From Alphaproteobacteria bacterium (GTDB lineage Bacteria; Pseudomonadota; Alphaproteobacteria; Rs-D84), in NCBI GenBank assembly GCA_029051085.1, contig JAIDLK010000060.1:1-21401 (forward strand): 21,401 bases of DNA. The letters run 5' to 3'. The notes under the pieces were generated by a model, which ran no database searches, was not told the origin of the DNA, and saw nothing but the letters and a program-made list of their open reading frames with translations. The translations under genes and the position numbers were made by a program. This document shows, in pieces, positions 6,677-14,349 of this stretch (position 1 is its first letter; every line of letters begins with the position of its first letter).

Positions 6677-6961
6677 ATGAAAATCAAAATTTTTTATGTG
6701 ATGCTGGTGCTTTCGTTGAGCGGGGGTAATGCAATGGCAAAATGCGCCTCGGCGCCGTTGGACGCCAGCGGAAAGTGCACCGGGGTATGGTGTGTCGACG
6801 GGTGCTGGGTATGCTGTAATCCGCAAGATGAAAGCTTGGCGCTGTGCAGCGGCGCATATACGACCAATACAACATCAAGCTTTTCCGACTCAATCGGCAG
6901 CGGATATGTTGAATTGCACGTGTATGGTAAAAACTGTCGCTGCCCGTTGTCGATATTGTGA
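6677..6961 (+). CDS. Small secreted cysteine-rich protein A1
   Basis: The 94-residue precursor has a clear signal peptide (MKIKIFYVMLVLSLSGG then N-A-M-A, likely cleavage after residue 21), leaving a mature chain of about 73 residues with nine cysteines, including a C-V-D-G-C-W-V-C-C cluster and a terminal C-R-C. It is probably exported and disulfide-bonded. No known family is recognised. A serine-rich piece, SSFSDSIGSG, resembles the SAFSDSTGxG segment in the C-terminal module of B2 and C, so it may be a degenerate relative. It is the first gene behind leader A; the Shine-Dalgarno is AAGGGGA. A2 starts 14 bases downstream with its own ribosome binding site, so the pair forms an operon. Confidence 0.75.
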   Translation: MKIKIFYVMLVLSLSGGNAMAKCASAPLDASGKCTGVWCVDGCWVCCNPQDESLALCSGAYTTNTTSSFSDSIGSGYVELHVYGKNCRCPLSIL

Positions 6962-6975
6962 TAGGGAGGCAGATA

Positions 6976-7311
6976 ATGAAAAAAATATTTGTCATATTTG
7001 CCGCCGGCATATCTGTGCCAGCAATTGCCGCGATGCAGACAACGTGTCTGTATAGAAATGTTTATACGTCTTGTAATGCCGGATACTATTTATCCGGAGG
7101 GCTTTGCAGCCCTTGCCCTGTGGGTACGTACAAAGCTAATGCAAGTGCGGCTACTGAGTGCACACAGTGTCCATCATCCGGCGGTGTTACGGGCACAACA
7201 AAAAATACCGGTGCCAAGACAATAACCGAGTGTTATATTCCGGCAGGCACAAATGTTACGGACTCGACGGGCATATATCAATACACAGGCGACTGTTATT
7301 ACAGCAACTAA
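6976..7311 (+). CDS. Secreted cysteine-rich protein A2 with GTT/ITECY C-terminal module
   Basis: The 111-residue precursor starts at 6976, supported by GGGAGG 6 bases upstream and by the signal peptide (MKKIFVIFAAGISVPAIAA). The mature part has eight cysteines. An EGF/ephrin-receptor-like segment (C-N-A-G-Y-Y-L-S-G-G-L-C-S-P-C-P-V-G-T-Y, about 35-54) is followed by a C-terminal module of about 47 residues: C-P-S-S-G-G, G-T-T, T-I-T-E-C-Y-I-P, D-S-T-G and C-Y-Y-S-N at the very end. The same module ends proteins B2 and C. An extracellular or surface role is inferred; no enzyme motif is seen. Its stop overlaps the recN stop by 4 bases (7308-7311), tail to tail, with no terminator. Confidence 0.8.
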   Translation: MKKIFVIFAAGISVPAIAAMQTTCLYRNVYTSCNAGYYLSGGLCSPCPVGTYKANASAATECTQCPSSGGVTGTTKNTGAKTITECYIPAGTNVTDSTGIYQYTGDCYYSN

Positions 7312-8963
7312 TGCTTTATCAGGGTTTGCGCCATGGTCAGTGATTCCGGAGTTATTTCCGCGCCACTGATTATGCGCGCAACTTCATTTAATCGCTCCTC
7401 GGCGGTTATTTCATGTACGCTGGTTGTTGTTATGTCGTTGGCAACACTTTTGCTGATTTTAAAATGCCTGTCCGCATAGCCGGCAACTTGGGCAGAGTGT
7501 GTTATTACCAACGCTTGGGCCGCGGCGGCAAGACGGTTCAGTCTGTTGCCGACGGCACTGGCGGTGGCGCCGCTGATGCCGGTGTCTATCTCGTCGAATA
7601 TAAATGTGCGCGCCCCGGCGCCGCCGGCCAAAACCACGCGCAATGCCAGCATAAAACGCGACAGCTCGCCACCCGATGCCGTTTTATGTAATGCGCCAAA
7701 TGGCATGCCCGGGTTGGTTTTTATCATGAATGTTACGCTGTCAATTCCGGTTGCGGTTGGTTCTGTGGCTGTAATATCCGCTATAAAATCCGCCTGCCCC
7801 AGTTTTAGTTCGGGCAGCTCTGCCAATATGCTTGTGCGCAGGATTTCTGCGGCCTGTATTCGGGCGTTATGCAATGCGGTGGCGCATCTGTCAAATTCTG
7901 CGCGTTTTTGAGACATTTGTGCAGACAGTTTTTTTAGCTCTGCATCCGAATTGTCGATTGTGCTTAATTGTTGCGCCATCTGGGCCAGTTTTGATGGAAG
8001 TTCGTCCGCATGTATGCGATGCTTGCGTGCCGCCGCCCGAATAGCAAACAGGCGTTCTTCTATTTCCTCCAGACTGGCCGTATCCGGCTCTGCCGGGTTT
8101 AGTGCGGCGGCAACATCGGATACCGTCTGTGCCGCTTCGTATAATTTATCAATCTGTTCCCGATACGGGTTCGGCGAAGTTTTTATGCGTTCTAGTATAT
8201 GTGCAACCGAATAAATTGCAGCATCCAACGAATTGCCGCGGGGCGCAATGGCGGCCATGGCGTCGCCCAAAATTGCCGCGTCTTTTTCCGCGTTCATCAT
8301 CGCACTGCGTTGCGAGGCCAAATCTTCTTCTTCGCCGACATGTACATCCAGCGCGGATAATTCCGCGACGTTATGTTCTAAAAATTCGCGCTCCATTGCG
8401 GCGCGTGCCAGCATGTCTTTCAACTCCGCCATGCGTTTTTCGGCGGCATGAAACTCCGCGTATGCATTTTTTGTAGCGGATGCTATATCTGCAAACTCTT
8501 TGTTCTGGGCGGCGGCGAATTCATCAAGTGCAACACGGTGTGTTGCACCGTCCTGCAGAGCGTGATTTGCAAACTGGCCATGAATTTCAACAAGTGCATC
8601 ACCGACCGCCTTTAGTGTTTTTATTGATACGGCGCAGTCGTTTATCCATGCGCGCCCCTTGCCATCCGGGGATAAAGTGCGGCGCAGAATCAGCATGTCA
8701 TCATCACAGTCGATGCCGACATCGGTCAGTAGTTGGCGAATGACGGGTGGGATATTGTCAAATTCTGCGGTAACGGATGCGCCGTCTGTGCCGCGCCGCA
8801 CCAGTCCTGCATCCCCGCGCGCCCCCAGCGTCAGCGCCAGTGCATCCAGCAGAATACTTTTGCCGGCACCGGTCTCGCCGGTTAATATGTTAAGGCCGGC
8901 GCCGAATTCCAGGTTCAGGCGTTCAATCAATACGATATTATTTATGTTTAAGCGTGTTAACAT
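7308..8963 (-). CDS. recN: DNA repair protein RecN
   Basis: RecN is an SMC-like ATPase that helps double-strand break repair by holding or bridging DNA. The 551-residue product begins MLTRLNINNIVLIERL and has Walker A G-E-T-G-A-G-K-S (29-36), long coiled-coil arms in the centre, the ABC signature A-S-G-G-E-L-S-R-F, Walker B I-F-D-E-I-D-T-G-I-S-G, and the histidine loop V-I-T-H-S-A-Q-V-A. The open frame runs 12 codons further upstream, but a TATAAT ends 6 bases before the ATG at 8963, so this start and a leaderless mRNA are preferred. I see no LexA-type GTTC-N7-GTTC box. The gene converges on A2 and overlaps its stop codon. Confidence 0.95.
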   Translation of the reverse strand: MLTRLNINNIVLIERLNLEFGAGLNILTGETGAGKSILLDALALTLGARGDAGLVRRGTDGASVTAEFDNIPPVIRQLLTDVGIDCDDDMLILRRTLSPDGKGRAWINDCAVSIKTLKAVGDALVEIHGQFANHALQDGATHRVALDEFAAAQNKEFADIASATKNAYAEFHAAEKRMAELKDMLARAAMEREFLEHNVAELSALDVHVGEEEDLASQRSAMMNAEKDAAILGDAMAAIAPRGNSLDAAIYSVAHILERIKTSPNPYREQIDKLYEAAQTVSDVAAALNPAEPDTASLEEIEERLFAIRAAARKHRIHADELPSKLAQMAQQLSTIDNSDAELKKLSAQMSQKRAEFDRCATALHNARIQAAEILRTSILAELPELKLGQADFIADITATEPTATGIDSVTFMIKTNPGMPFGALHKTASGGELSRFMLALRVVLAGGAGARTFIFDEIDTGISGATASAVGNRLNRLAAAAQALVITHSAQVAGYADRHFKISKSVANDITTTSVHEITAEERLNEVARIISGAEITPESLTMAQTLIKH

Positions 8964-8969
8964 GTGGGA

Positions 8970-8999
8970 ATTATAGCGCTGCAAGCCCATGCAGTTCAA
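8970..8999 (-). promoter_or_regulatory. Leaderless promoter of recN
   Basis: On the minus strand TTGAAC (8999-8994), an 18-base spacer and TATAAT (8975-8970), 6 bases before the ATG at 8963. It lies between the recN start and the stop of the nuclease gene at 9006. Transcription would begin at the start codon. Confidence 0.65.
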
Positions 9000-9005
9000 G
9001 GCTTT

Positions 9006-9449
9006 TTACACATATTCAAGCGTCCAGTCATGTGTCCATAATATTGCCGTAACAATACTGAAGTCGGGATATATTTCACGCAGCAATTCGCGGTATTCAC
9101 GCAATTGCGCTTTGTATTTTCCGCGATGAATATTACGGTCTGTATCTGTTTTATAATCCAGGATTTTTACAACTTTGGCGTCGGGGTCGATAATCATTCG
9201 GTCGATTCTGCGACTGATGAATTTGCCGTTTATCGTGCCTGCGACTGGTACCTCTGTGCGACCGGCGGGCGAAAAATATTCAATTAAGTTTTTATTTGCG
9301 CGTATATTTTCCACCAGTGCAGAATCGCCGCAGGTGGTGTCTGTATCTATTGTAATTTTGCGCAGGCGCTCGTGCATTTTTGTGCCGGCATCTGTTGCGA
9401 ATTGCATGTCACGATTGCGGCGAATAAAATCATATGGACTGGTTGGCAT
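9006..9449 (-). CDS. Stand-alone PD-(D/E)XK nuclease module of AddA (split AddA, C-terminal part)
   Basis: This 147-residue protein is equivalent to the C-terminal RecB-family nuclease domain normally fused to AddA. Motifs are in order: G-T-K-M-H (22-26), E66, R-R-I-D-R (80-84, D83), I-L-D-Y-K (96-100; D98, K100) and Q-L-R-E-Y (115-119). All residues expected for a two-metal DNA nuclease are present. The ATG at 9449 overlaps the end of addA by 20 bases in a different frame. It has its own Shine-Dalgarno, AAGGA, 5 bases before the ATG, which argues for a real separate gene translated by coupling and against a sequencing error. It probably works in complex with the helicase part encoded just upstream. 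Confidence 0.8.
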   Translation of the reverse strand: MPTSPYDFIRRNRDMQFATDAGTKMHERLRKITIDTDTTCGDSALVENIRANKNLIEYFSPAGRTEVPVAGTINGKFISRRIDRMIIDPDAKVVKILDYKTDTDRNIHRGKYKAQLREYRELLREIYPDFSIVTAILWTHDWTLEYV

Positions 9450-12039
9450 TCGTTATCCTTGTCGGTTGATTGGCCTCGTTTCCAAAAACACTCCATAAGC
9501 GTGCGTGCCAAGAATCTGCATTCGGTGTTTTGTTTGGCGTATATCCAAATATGTAAAGCCGGTCACGCGCGCGTGTCATTGCCACATACAACAGGCGATA
9601 GTATTCGGCTATCTTGTCGCGCATTGCGGAAGTTGCCGCCTTTTCACGCTGTGCGGATGCGACGGTGCGCGGCGCCCATATCCATGGCGCCGGCATATCT
9701 GCACCGGTCCCATCAACTGGTATAAACTTTTCGCCATCAGGCATGGTTGTTGTGTCTATCAAAAATACAACGGGGGCTTCAAGTCCTTTGCTGCCGTGGA
9801 CGGTAACTATGCGAACGCCGCTGTTTTCGTCCATGTCGCGTTTAATTTCACTGCCGCCGGTGATAAACCATTTTAAAAAGTGCCGCATTGTGCCGGGCTG
9901 TGTTCTTTCATATGCCAGACAAATTGTTAAAAATTCTTCAAGCGGATCTATTATCTGGCTGCCTAAGGCGGCAATCATCTCGCGGCGGGTATTGTGCGAA
10001 TTTAAAACTTCTGAAAAGAATGTGTAGGGACCGTATTTTGTCGCCCATTCGATGGCCGAATGTAAGCGTTCAAATATTGCGGGCTGCATGGTCTGCAGTA
10101 TATCAAATACAGATACTGTTTTCGTCGTGTCGGTCAAAGCTTTGATGGCGGCCGTACGTGCCGAGCATAAATTTAAAATATCAAGTTCAGTCAACCTAAA
10201 AATCGGACTTTTTAATACGCAACACAAACTGTAATCGTCGCCCGGATTCAGGCAGAAGCGCGTTAGGTTCAGCATGTCTCGCACCGCCGGAAAGTCCGGC
10301 AAAACAATACGGTCGCTGCCGGCGACATCAATGCCGCGGCGCTTAAGCTCCGTTACAAGTAGCGGGGCCAAAGGTTTTCTTTTTTGAACCAATACCATAA
10401 TATCACCGGCCGAGCATTCGTTGGCGGCTATCATTTGCTCTATCTTATCGGCAACGGCGGATATATATTCGGCCGGGCCTGCATCGTCTTCCTTTTTTGA
10501 TACAACCGGATGCAGCTCTACCAATCCGCGTGCGTCGCCACGAAAGCATTTATGTGTGTTGTTTGCAAATCCGGTTAATTCAACTATGTCTGTGTGACTA
10601 AAAAAAGCATCGACTGTTTCCAATATCGGCGCCGTGGAACGAAAGCTTTGGGTTAACGGTATTTCCGATATCGTTCGCATGTTGTTGCTTATTTGTTTTT
10701 CTATCTCTTGGCGACTGGTGGCGAATGCATTTGGGTCCGCTCCCTGGAAACCGTATATCGATTGCTTGCTGTCGCCGACGACGAACAAGGAATGGCGATT
10801 ATAGGCGGTGTCGCCGTCGGCAAAGAAATCGCCCGCCATCATGCGTAAGATGTCCCATTGCTGGGGGCTGGTATCCTGGGCCTCGTCTACCAATATGTGG
10901 TTTAAGCTTAAATCCAGCTGTGATAATACCCAGCCCATAGTGTCCGGCTTTGAAAACAGGCGGCGGGTATATAAAATTAAATCGTCAAAATCCAATACGT
11001 TGCGGGATTGTTTTAAACCTTTGTATGATTGTGAAAATGCCGCGGCCAAATCAAACATTGCGATGGTGTCGTCTTTTATTTGTCGGTTTATTTCGTTTTG
11101 GGCGCGCGCATATACTCGTGCCAGCTCTTCTTTGGCATAATCTAGCTTCGCCAAGTCTTTTTTGGGTTCTAAATCCTGCTTTAGATAAACGTATTTATAT
11201 TCGTCAAAATTTATCGACGTATCAATATACTGTCTTGTTTTATTGATAAGTTCCGTTAAGTACTTTACCGGTGTTTTTCGTGAATTTTGATCTGCAACGG
11301 CATTTTCAATGATTTTTTCCAGCATTTGTGTGGAAACATCGCAGTCGGCCGCTTGGTCCAACAAAAGAAATTTATCAATCGTATCAATAAAATAAGTGCG
11401 ATATTTATCAAGGTTTTCAACTTGAAAAAATGTTTTATACTGTTCCGTTAATTCTTTTAACAGGTCCGGCATGTAATATTCTGAAACCCGGTTCACGATA
11501 TGCGCAAAGGCATCGGATGTTCGCGGGTCGCTGCCGGCAAAAAGAATCATTTTATCAAACGCATCCTGAAGCAGTACCTTTTGATTCGCATCAGATACCA
11601 GCGACCACGCCGGCGAAAGGCCAGCCTCTATTGGAAAGCGATGAAGAATTTCTTCACAGAATCCATGGATTGTTTTTATCTTTAAAATGTCAGGATTATC
11701 GATGTATTTAAAAAATATCGCACGGGCATGTGCTAAATCTTCGTCAGTGGGGCGCGCAGAAAAAGCAACGCCGCCAAGCATGTCGCGTAATTCCGTGTCG
11801 TCTGCCATGGCCCAATTGCGCAGCATAGACAATATTCTGTTTCGCATTTCACCGGCCGCAGCATTGGTATAAGTCAGGCATAATATGCCGGTATCTGAAT
11901 TTTCACGAAACAGTATACGCAACAAACGCTGAACCAAAACACTGGTTTTACCGGTTCCGGCGTTTGCCTGAACCCATACGTTTTCAGAAGGCGATGCCGC
12001 CTTGTCTTGTTCCGGTGAAAGTATGTATTTTTTTGCCAT
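9430..12039 (-). CDS. addA: AddA-type UvrD/Rep helicase without C-terminal nuclease domain
   Basis: AddA is the helicase subunit of the AddAB helicase-nuclease that resects double-strand breaks for recombination. The 869-residue product has Walker A A-N-A-G-T-G-K-T (25-32), the following L-C-L-T-Y-T-N-A-A-A, I-K-T-I-H-G-F-C, Walker B D-E-A-Q-D-T-S-P-Q-Q, G-D-S-K-Q-S-I-Y-G-F-Q, T-V-H-G-S-K-G-L-E-A-P-V-V and Y-V-A-M-T-R-A-R-D-R-L. Typical AddA proteins are about 1,100-1,200 residues and end in a nuclease domain; here the frame stops after the helicase core, and the nuclease follows in another frame at 9449. addB is not adjacent in this window, unlike the common addBA arrangement. The start has a modest AAGGG ribosome binding site. 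Confidence 0.9.
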   Translation of the reverse strand: MAKKYILSPEQDKAASPSENVWVQANAGTGKTSVLVQRLLRILFRENSDTGILCLTYTNAAAGEMRNRILSMLRNWAMADDTELRDMLGGVAFSARPTDEDLAHARAIFFKYIDNPDILKIKTIHGFCEEILHRFPIEAGLSPAWSLVSDANQKVLLQDAFDKMILFAGSDPRTSDAFAHIVNRVSEYYMPDLLKELTEQYKTFFQVENLDKYRTYFIDTIDKFLLLDQAADCDVSTQMLEKIIENAVADQNSRKTPVKYLTELINKTRQYIDTSINFDEYKYVYLKQDLEPKKDLAKLDYAKEELARVYARAQNEINRQIKDDTIAMFDLAAAFSQSYKGLKQSRNVLDFDDLILYTRRLFSKPDTMGWVLSQLDLSLNHILVDEAQDTSPQQWDILRMMAGDFFADGDTAYNRHSLFVVGDSKQSIYGFQGADPNAFATSRQEIEKQISNNMRTISEIPLTQSFRSTAPILETVDAFFSHTDIVELTGFANNTHKCFRGDARGLVELHPVVSKKEDDAGPAEYISAVADKIEQMIAANECSAGDIMVLVQKRKPLAPLLVTELKRRGIDVAGSDRIVLPDFPAVRDMLNLTRFCLNPGDDYSLCCVLKSPIFRLTELDILNLCSARTAAIKALTDTTKTVSVFDILQTMQPAIFERLHSAIEWATKYGPYTFFSEVLNSHNTRREMIAALGSQIIDPLEEFLTICLAYERTQPGTMRHFLKWFITGGSEIKRDMDENSGVRIVTVHGSKGLEAPVVFLIDTTTMPDGEKFIPVDGTGADMPAPWIWAPRTVASAQREKAATSAMRDKIAEYYRLLYVAMTRARDRLYIFGYTPNKTPNADSWHARLWSVFGNEANQPTRITNANQSI

Positions 12040-12122
12040 TTATACCCTTGCGTTGTATTAAAGATTCTAGTATAAATTTCATAGAACTTCAAGAATGATA
12101 TATTTTGTGCGGAGGGCGAGAA

Positions 12123-14069
12123 ATGGAAGCCGATTTATCAGTTTTTCTGGCGAATAAAATAACGTGGATTGTATGCGGTGGTATGGCGGCGATGATGCTG
12201 GCGGCGATTTGCGCGCTGTTTTTTGTGTCGCGCAAGTCGCAAAAGGTTATGGAATCGATGCTGGGGATAATGCTGCAGCCGGAACGGGTAAAAATCCATG
12301 ATGCATCACGTGTGCTGCGTACGCTTATGGCGGAAGAAATTTCAAAGATTGAAGCCGGCTTTAAAACCATGAGCGATACCCTGCGGGAGCAAATTGCCGT
12401 GGCAAATAAATTGCACGAAGAGCTGGGGGCGCAAAATGAAAAACTGGTTGCGACAGCCGATGCCGCAACAAAGAAACTGGCAACAATGTCCCAGCGGCTC
12501 GACAACACGGTATCAGGCCTGCGGGATGTAGTTAATTCTGAAACATGGCACGATGTTGAAACGGCGACTCAACGTTTCAGCGAAACTGTGACGGAGCTGC
12601 TGGCGCATATTGATACAACATCCCAAGAAGCAACATCGCGTATCGCAAATATCCAAGGGCAAATTGACGGCTGGCTGGAATCGGGCCGTCTGTTGTCCGA
12701 ACGTCTGACAACCGAATTTGAATCCAATGGCACTCAAATGAAAGATATGTCGGAACAATCTGCGGCTTTGCGCGAACAGTTGGGGGCGCTGGCACAATCT
12801 GTGACCGATGGTTTTGGGGCAGTAAAGTCTTCCGCCGCCGACTATGAAGCCGTTATGACCGGTAATGATAAACTGCTGGGCGAGCATGTCGCCAAGATGG
12901 AAAACTTTAGCAAGCAGTCAAAAAAACAGCTGACGGCACAGATGAATACGCTTACCAATACGGCAAATGTTGTCGGTGGCCAGGTGCGTTTAGCCGAATC
13001 TTCCATTGACAAGCAGGTTCGCAAATTAACTGATGCGGTTGAAACGTTGATGGCATCGGCTACGGCAACAGAAACTTCTGTGCGCGGCATATCGACCGAG
13101 CTGGCGACACTGACCAATCGTTTTAATGGTGAAATAAAAGAATTTGCAACCGGTGTCGTATCAGAGCTGAAAACAGTGTCCGGTGTCGCGAATGTGACGC
13201 TGGAGAATACCAAGACTGCGGCGGGGGCATTCTCGGAATCCGTACGCGCAATGGCAACAGGCGTTCGTGAAACACTGATAGAAATGAACACCGCACACAC
13301 TCAACTGTCCGGTCAGTCGGCCAGTCTGATAAAAATGTCTGCGGAAACCACCGCCCAGCTGCAGCCTTTGTCGGCACTTATTGAAAAGTATTATGCCGCC
13401 CTGCCCGATTTGTCACGAGGTTCGGCGGAAACAACGGAATCGCTGGAAAAGATAGTCGGCAGTTTAAACGAGAAAATAAGCCTGATGCGCAGCACTGTTG
13501 ATGAATCAATGAATGCAATATCTGATTCATCGGTAAAGCTGGAGGATTTGGCGGGCCAATCGCGCCAGCAGATGATAGATTTGATGGCCGATTATGCCAA
13601 GGCGGTAAATACAATGCAGACACTGAACAAGCAGATGATGGTTGCGCGTGCATCGGCACCGATGGATGCAATAAAAGCGGCACCGGCGGATTCTTTTGCC
13701 CGTGTCAGCAGCCAGGATTTCCTGCAGCAAAGTGAACGGCTGTTTGAAAAGATGCATGAACAGTCACTGGATTTGACACGCGCGACCGGGGCGGATATTC
13801 CGGATATCGTATGGAAGAAATATCATGCGGGCGACAAGACAATCTTCTCAAAATGGCTGGCGAAGATGATGGCGGCGGCCGATAAAAAGCGTGTGCGCGA
13901 CATGCTGAAATCAGATGCGGTGTTCCGCTCTCAGGCGACGCAGTTTGTACGCAGTTTTGATAAGGTTTTGACCGCATCCCGTCAGGCGGACAATGCCGAC
14001 AAGTTGGCGGCAACGCTTATAAAAACGGATTTGGGACAAATTTATGCCGCACTAAAGGGGCATGTATAA
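12123..14069 (+). CDS. Membrane-anchored long coiled-coil protein with conserved alphaproteobacterial C-terminal domain
   Basis: The 648-residue protein starts at the ATG behind GGAGG (12111-12115). It has one membrane span at about residues 15-36 (W-I-V-C-G-G-M-A-A-M-M-L-A-A-I-C-A-L-F-F), then about 480 residues of alanine-, threonine- and serine-rich helix with heptad-like spacing, resembling chemoreceptor or apolipoprotein-like coiled coils. A globular tail of about 110 residues (from S-Q-D-F-L-Q-Q-S-E-R-L-F, through I-P-D-I-V-W-K-K-Y, to D-L-G-Q-I-Y-A-A-L-K) resembles a tail I associate with uncharacterised alphaproteobacterial coiled-coil proteins. RmuC was considered but its nuclease motifs are missing. 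It may be a structural or envelope-tethered scaffold. It is divergent from addA, with 83 bases between them. Confidence 0.75.
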   Translation: MEADLSVFLANKITWIVCGGMAAMMLAAICALFFVSRKSQKVMESMLGIMLQPERVKIHDASRVLRTLMAEEISKIEAGFKTMSDTLREQIAVANKLHEELGAQNEKLVATADAATKKLATMSQRLDNTVSGLRDVVNSETWHDVETATQRFSETVTELLAHIDTTSQEATSRIANIQGQIDGWLESGRLLSERLTTEFESNGTQMKDMSEQSAALREQLGALAQSVTDGFGAVKSSAADYEAVMTGNDKLLGEHVAKMENFSKQSKKQLTAQMNTLTNTANVVGGQVRLAESSIDKQVRKLTDAVETLMASATATETSVRGISTELATLTNRFNGEIKEFATGVVSELKTVSGVANVTLENTKTAAGAFSESVRAMATGVRETLIEMNTAHTQLSGQSASLIKMSAETTAQLQPLSALIEKYYAALPDLSRGSAETTESLEKIVGSLNEKISLMRSTVDESMNAISDSSVKLEDLAGQSRQQMIDLMADYAKAVNTMQTLNKQMMVARASAPMDAIKAAPADSFARVSSQDFLQQSERLFEKMHEQSLDLTRATGADIPDIVWKKYHAGDKTIFSKWLAKMMAAADKKRVRDMLKSDAVFRSQATQFVRSFDKVLTASRQADNADKLAATLIKTDLGQIYAALKGHV

Positions 14070-14077
14070 AAACTTTC

Positions 14078-14106
14078 TTGTATTTGAACGACGATTGGCA
14101 TATAAT
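14078..14106 (+). promoter_or_regulatory. Promoter of leader B (cysteine-rich proteins B1-B2)
   Basis: TTGTAT (14078-14083), 17 bases, TATAAT (14101-14106), starting 8 bases after the coiled-coil gene. The same spacing to the conserved RNA is seen in leaders A and C. A nearby TTGAAC (14084-14089) could serve a second, slightly shifted -10 (TATATA at 14106). Confidence 0.75.
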
Positions 14107-14111
14107 ATATA

Positions 14112-14200
14112 TGCCTGCGGGAATTCCGTGGGTGGGGCGTCAGAACCTCTGCCTTAGCGTCGGGATAAAGTTAAATGGCGCGCATTTTGCGCCAGTTTTA
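14112..14200 (+). ncRNA. Leader B, module 1: conserved structured RNA
   Basis: About 90 nt that align well with the copy at 18069-17981. Elements: 5' hairpin (14114-14120 with 14126-14132, with wobbles); GGGG at 14134-14137 facing ACCTCT (14145-14150); the core GCGTCGG (14157-14163) followed by GATA; a GGCGC/GCGCC hairpin (14177-14193) and T-rich tail (14195-14200). The bases between the elements differ while the elements and their order are kept, as expected for a functional RNA. A 6-bp hairpin (14201-14215) follows directly. It could be an aptamer with its own attenuator or a separate small RNA. tRNA, 6S, SRP and RNase P RNA were considered and do not fit. Confidence 0.65.
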
Positions 14201-14221
14201 TTATCGCGACGATAAATATCA

Positions 14222-14340
14222 CTCCTGAACAAACGGTTCAGGAGGGTTCGCGGAATAGCCAATACGCGACGCAATTCTAAGGATTGTTCTGAACCTCCTG
14301 AACCACCAATGTTTGGTGGTTTTTCTTAAAACATCAGGAG
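14222..14340 (+). promoter_or_regulatory. Leader B, module 2: alternative-pairing switch with SD sequestration
   Basis: Strand a1 (14222-14230, CTCCTGAAC) forms a perfect 9-bp hairpin with b (14236-14244, GTTCAGGAG). The extended b (14235-14245) can instead form a perfect 11-bp helix with a2 (14294-14304, CCTCCTGAACC), closing a multibranch loop with TCGCG/CGCGA and CAATTC/GGATTG hairpins. The Shine-Dalgarno TCAGGAG (14334-14340) is complementary to CTCCTGA in both a1 and a2, so b and the SD compete for the same partner. The a2 strand shares three bases with the foot of the terminator at 14302. The two folds are mutually exclusive: b:a1 frees a2 to hide the SD or form the terminator, while b:a2 frees the SD. 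Confidence 0.75.
14302..14324 (+). terminator. Intrinsic terminator inside leader B
   Basis: ACCACCA (14302-14308) pairs with TGGTGGT (14314-14320) around the loop ATGTT, followed by TTTT. It is 25 bases before the ATG of B1 and thus an attenuator. Same size and position as in leaders A and C. Confidence 0.78.
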
Positions 14341-14349
14341 AAAGGAACC

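Noticed and set aside
8960..9010. LexA operator upstream of recN
   Set aside because: I looked for the alphaproteobacterial GTTC-N7-GTTC pattern; only one half-site-like GTTC is present (in the complement of the -35 region).
9430..9449. addA/nuclease split as a plain sequencing frameshift
   Set aside because: Not fully excluded, but the downstream frame has an ATG with a well placed AAGGA, which an accidental frameshift would not supply; kept as a finding with a read-level check.
12105..14069. RmuC annotation for the coiled-coil gene
   Set aside because: The N-terminal anchor and coiled coil fit, but the RmuC nuclease-like core motifs are not visible and the C-terminal tail is different.
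14107..14210. Leader module 1 as tRNA, 6S RNA, SRP RNA or RNase P RNA
   Set aside because: No cloverleaf, no SRP tetraloop core, no RNase P GAGGAAAGTC-type motif and no long 6S-like rod. Its triplicate occurrence before secreted protein genes also argues against a housekeeping RNA.
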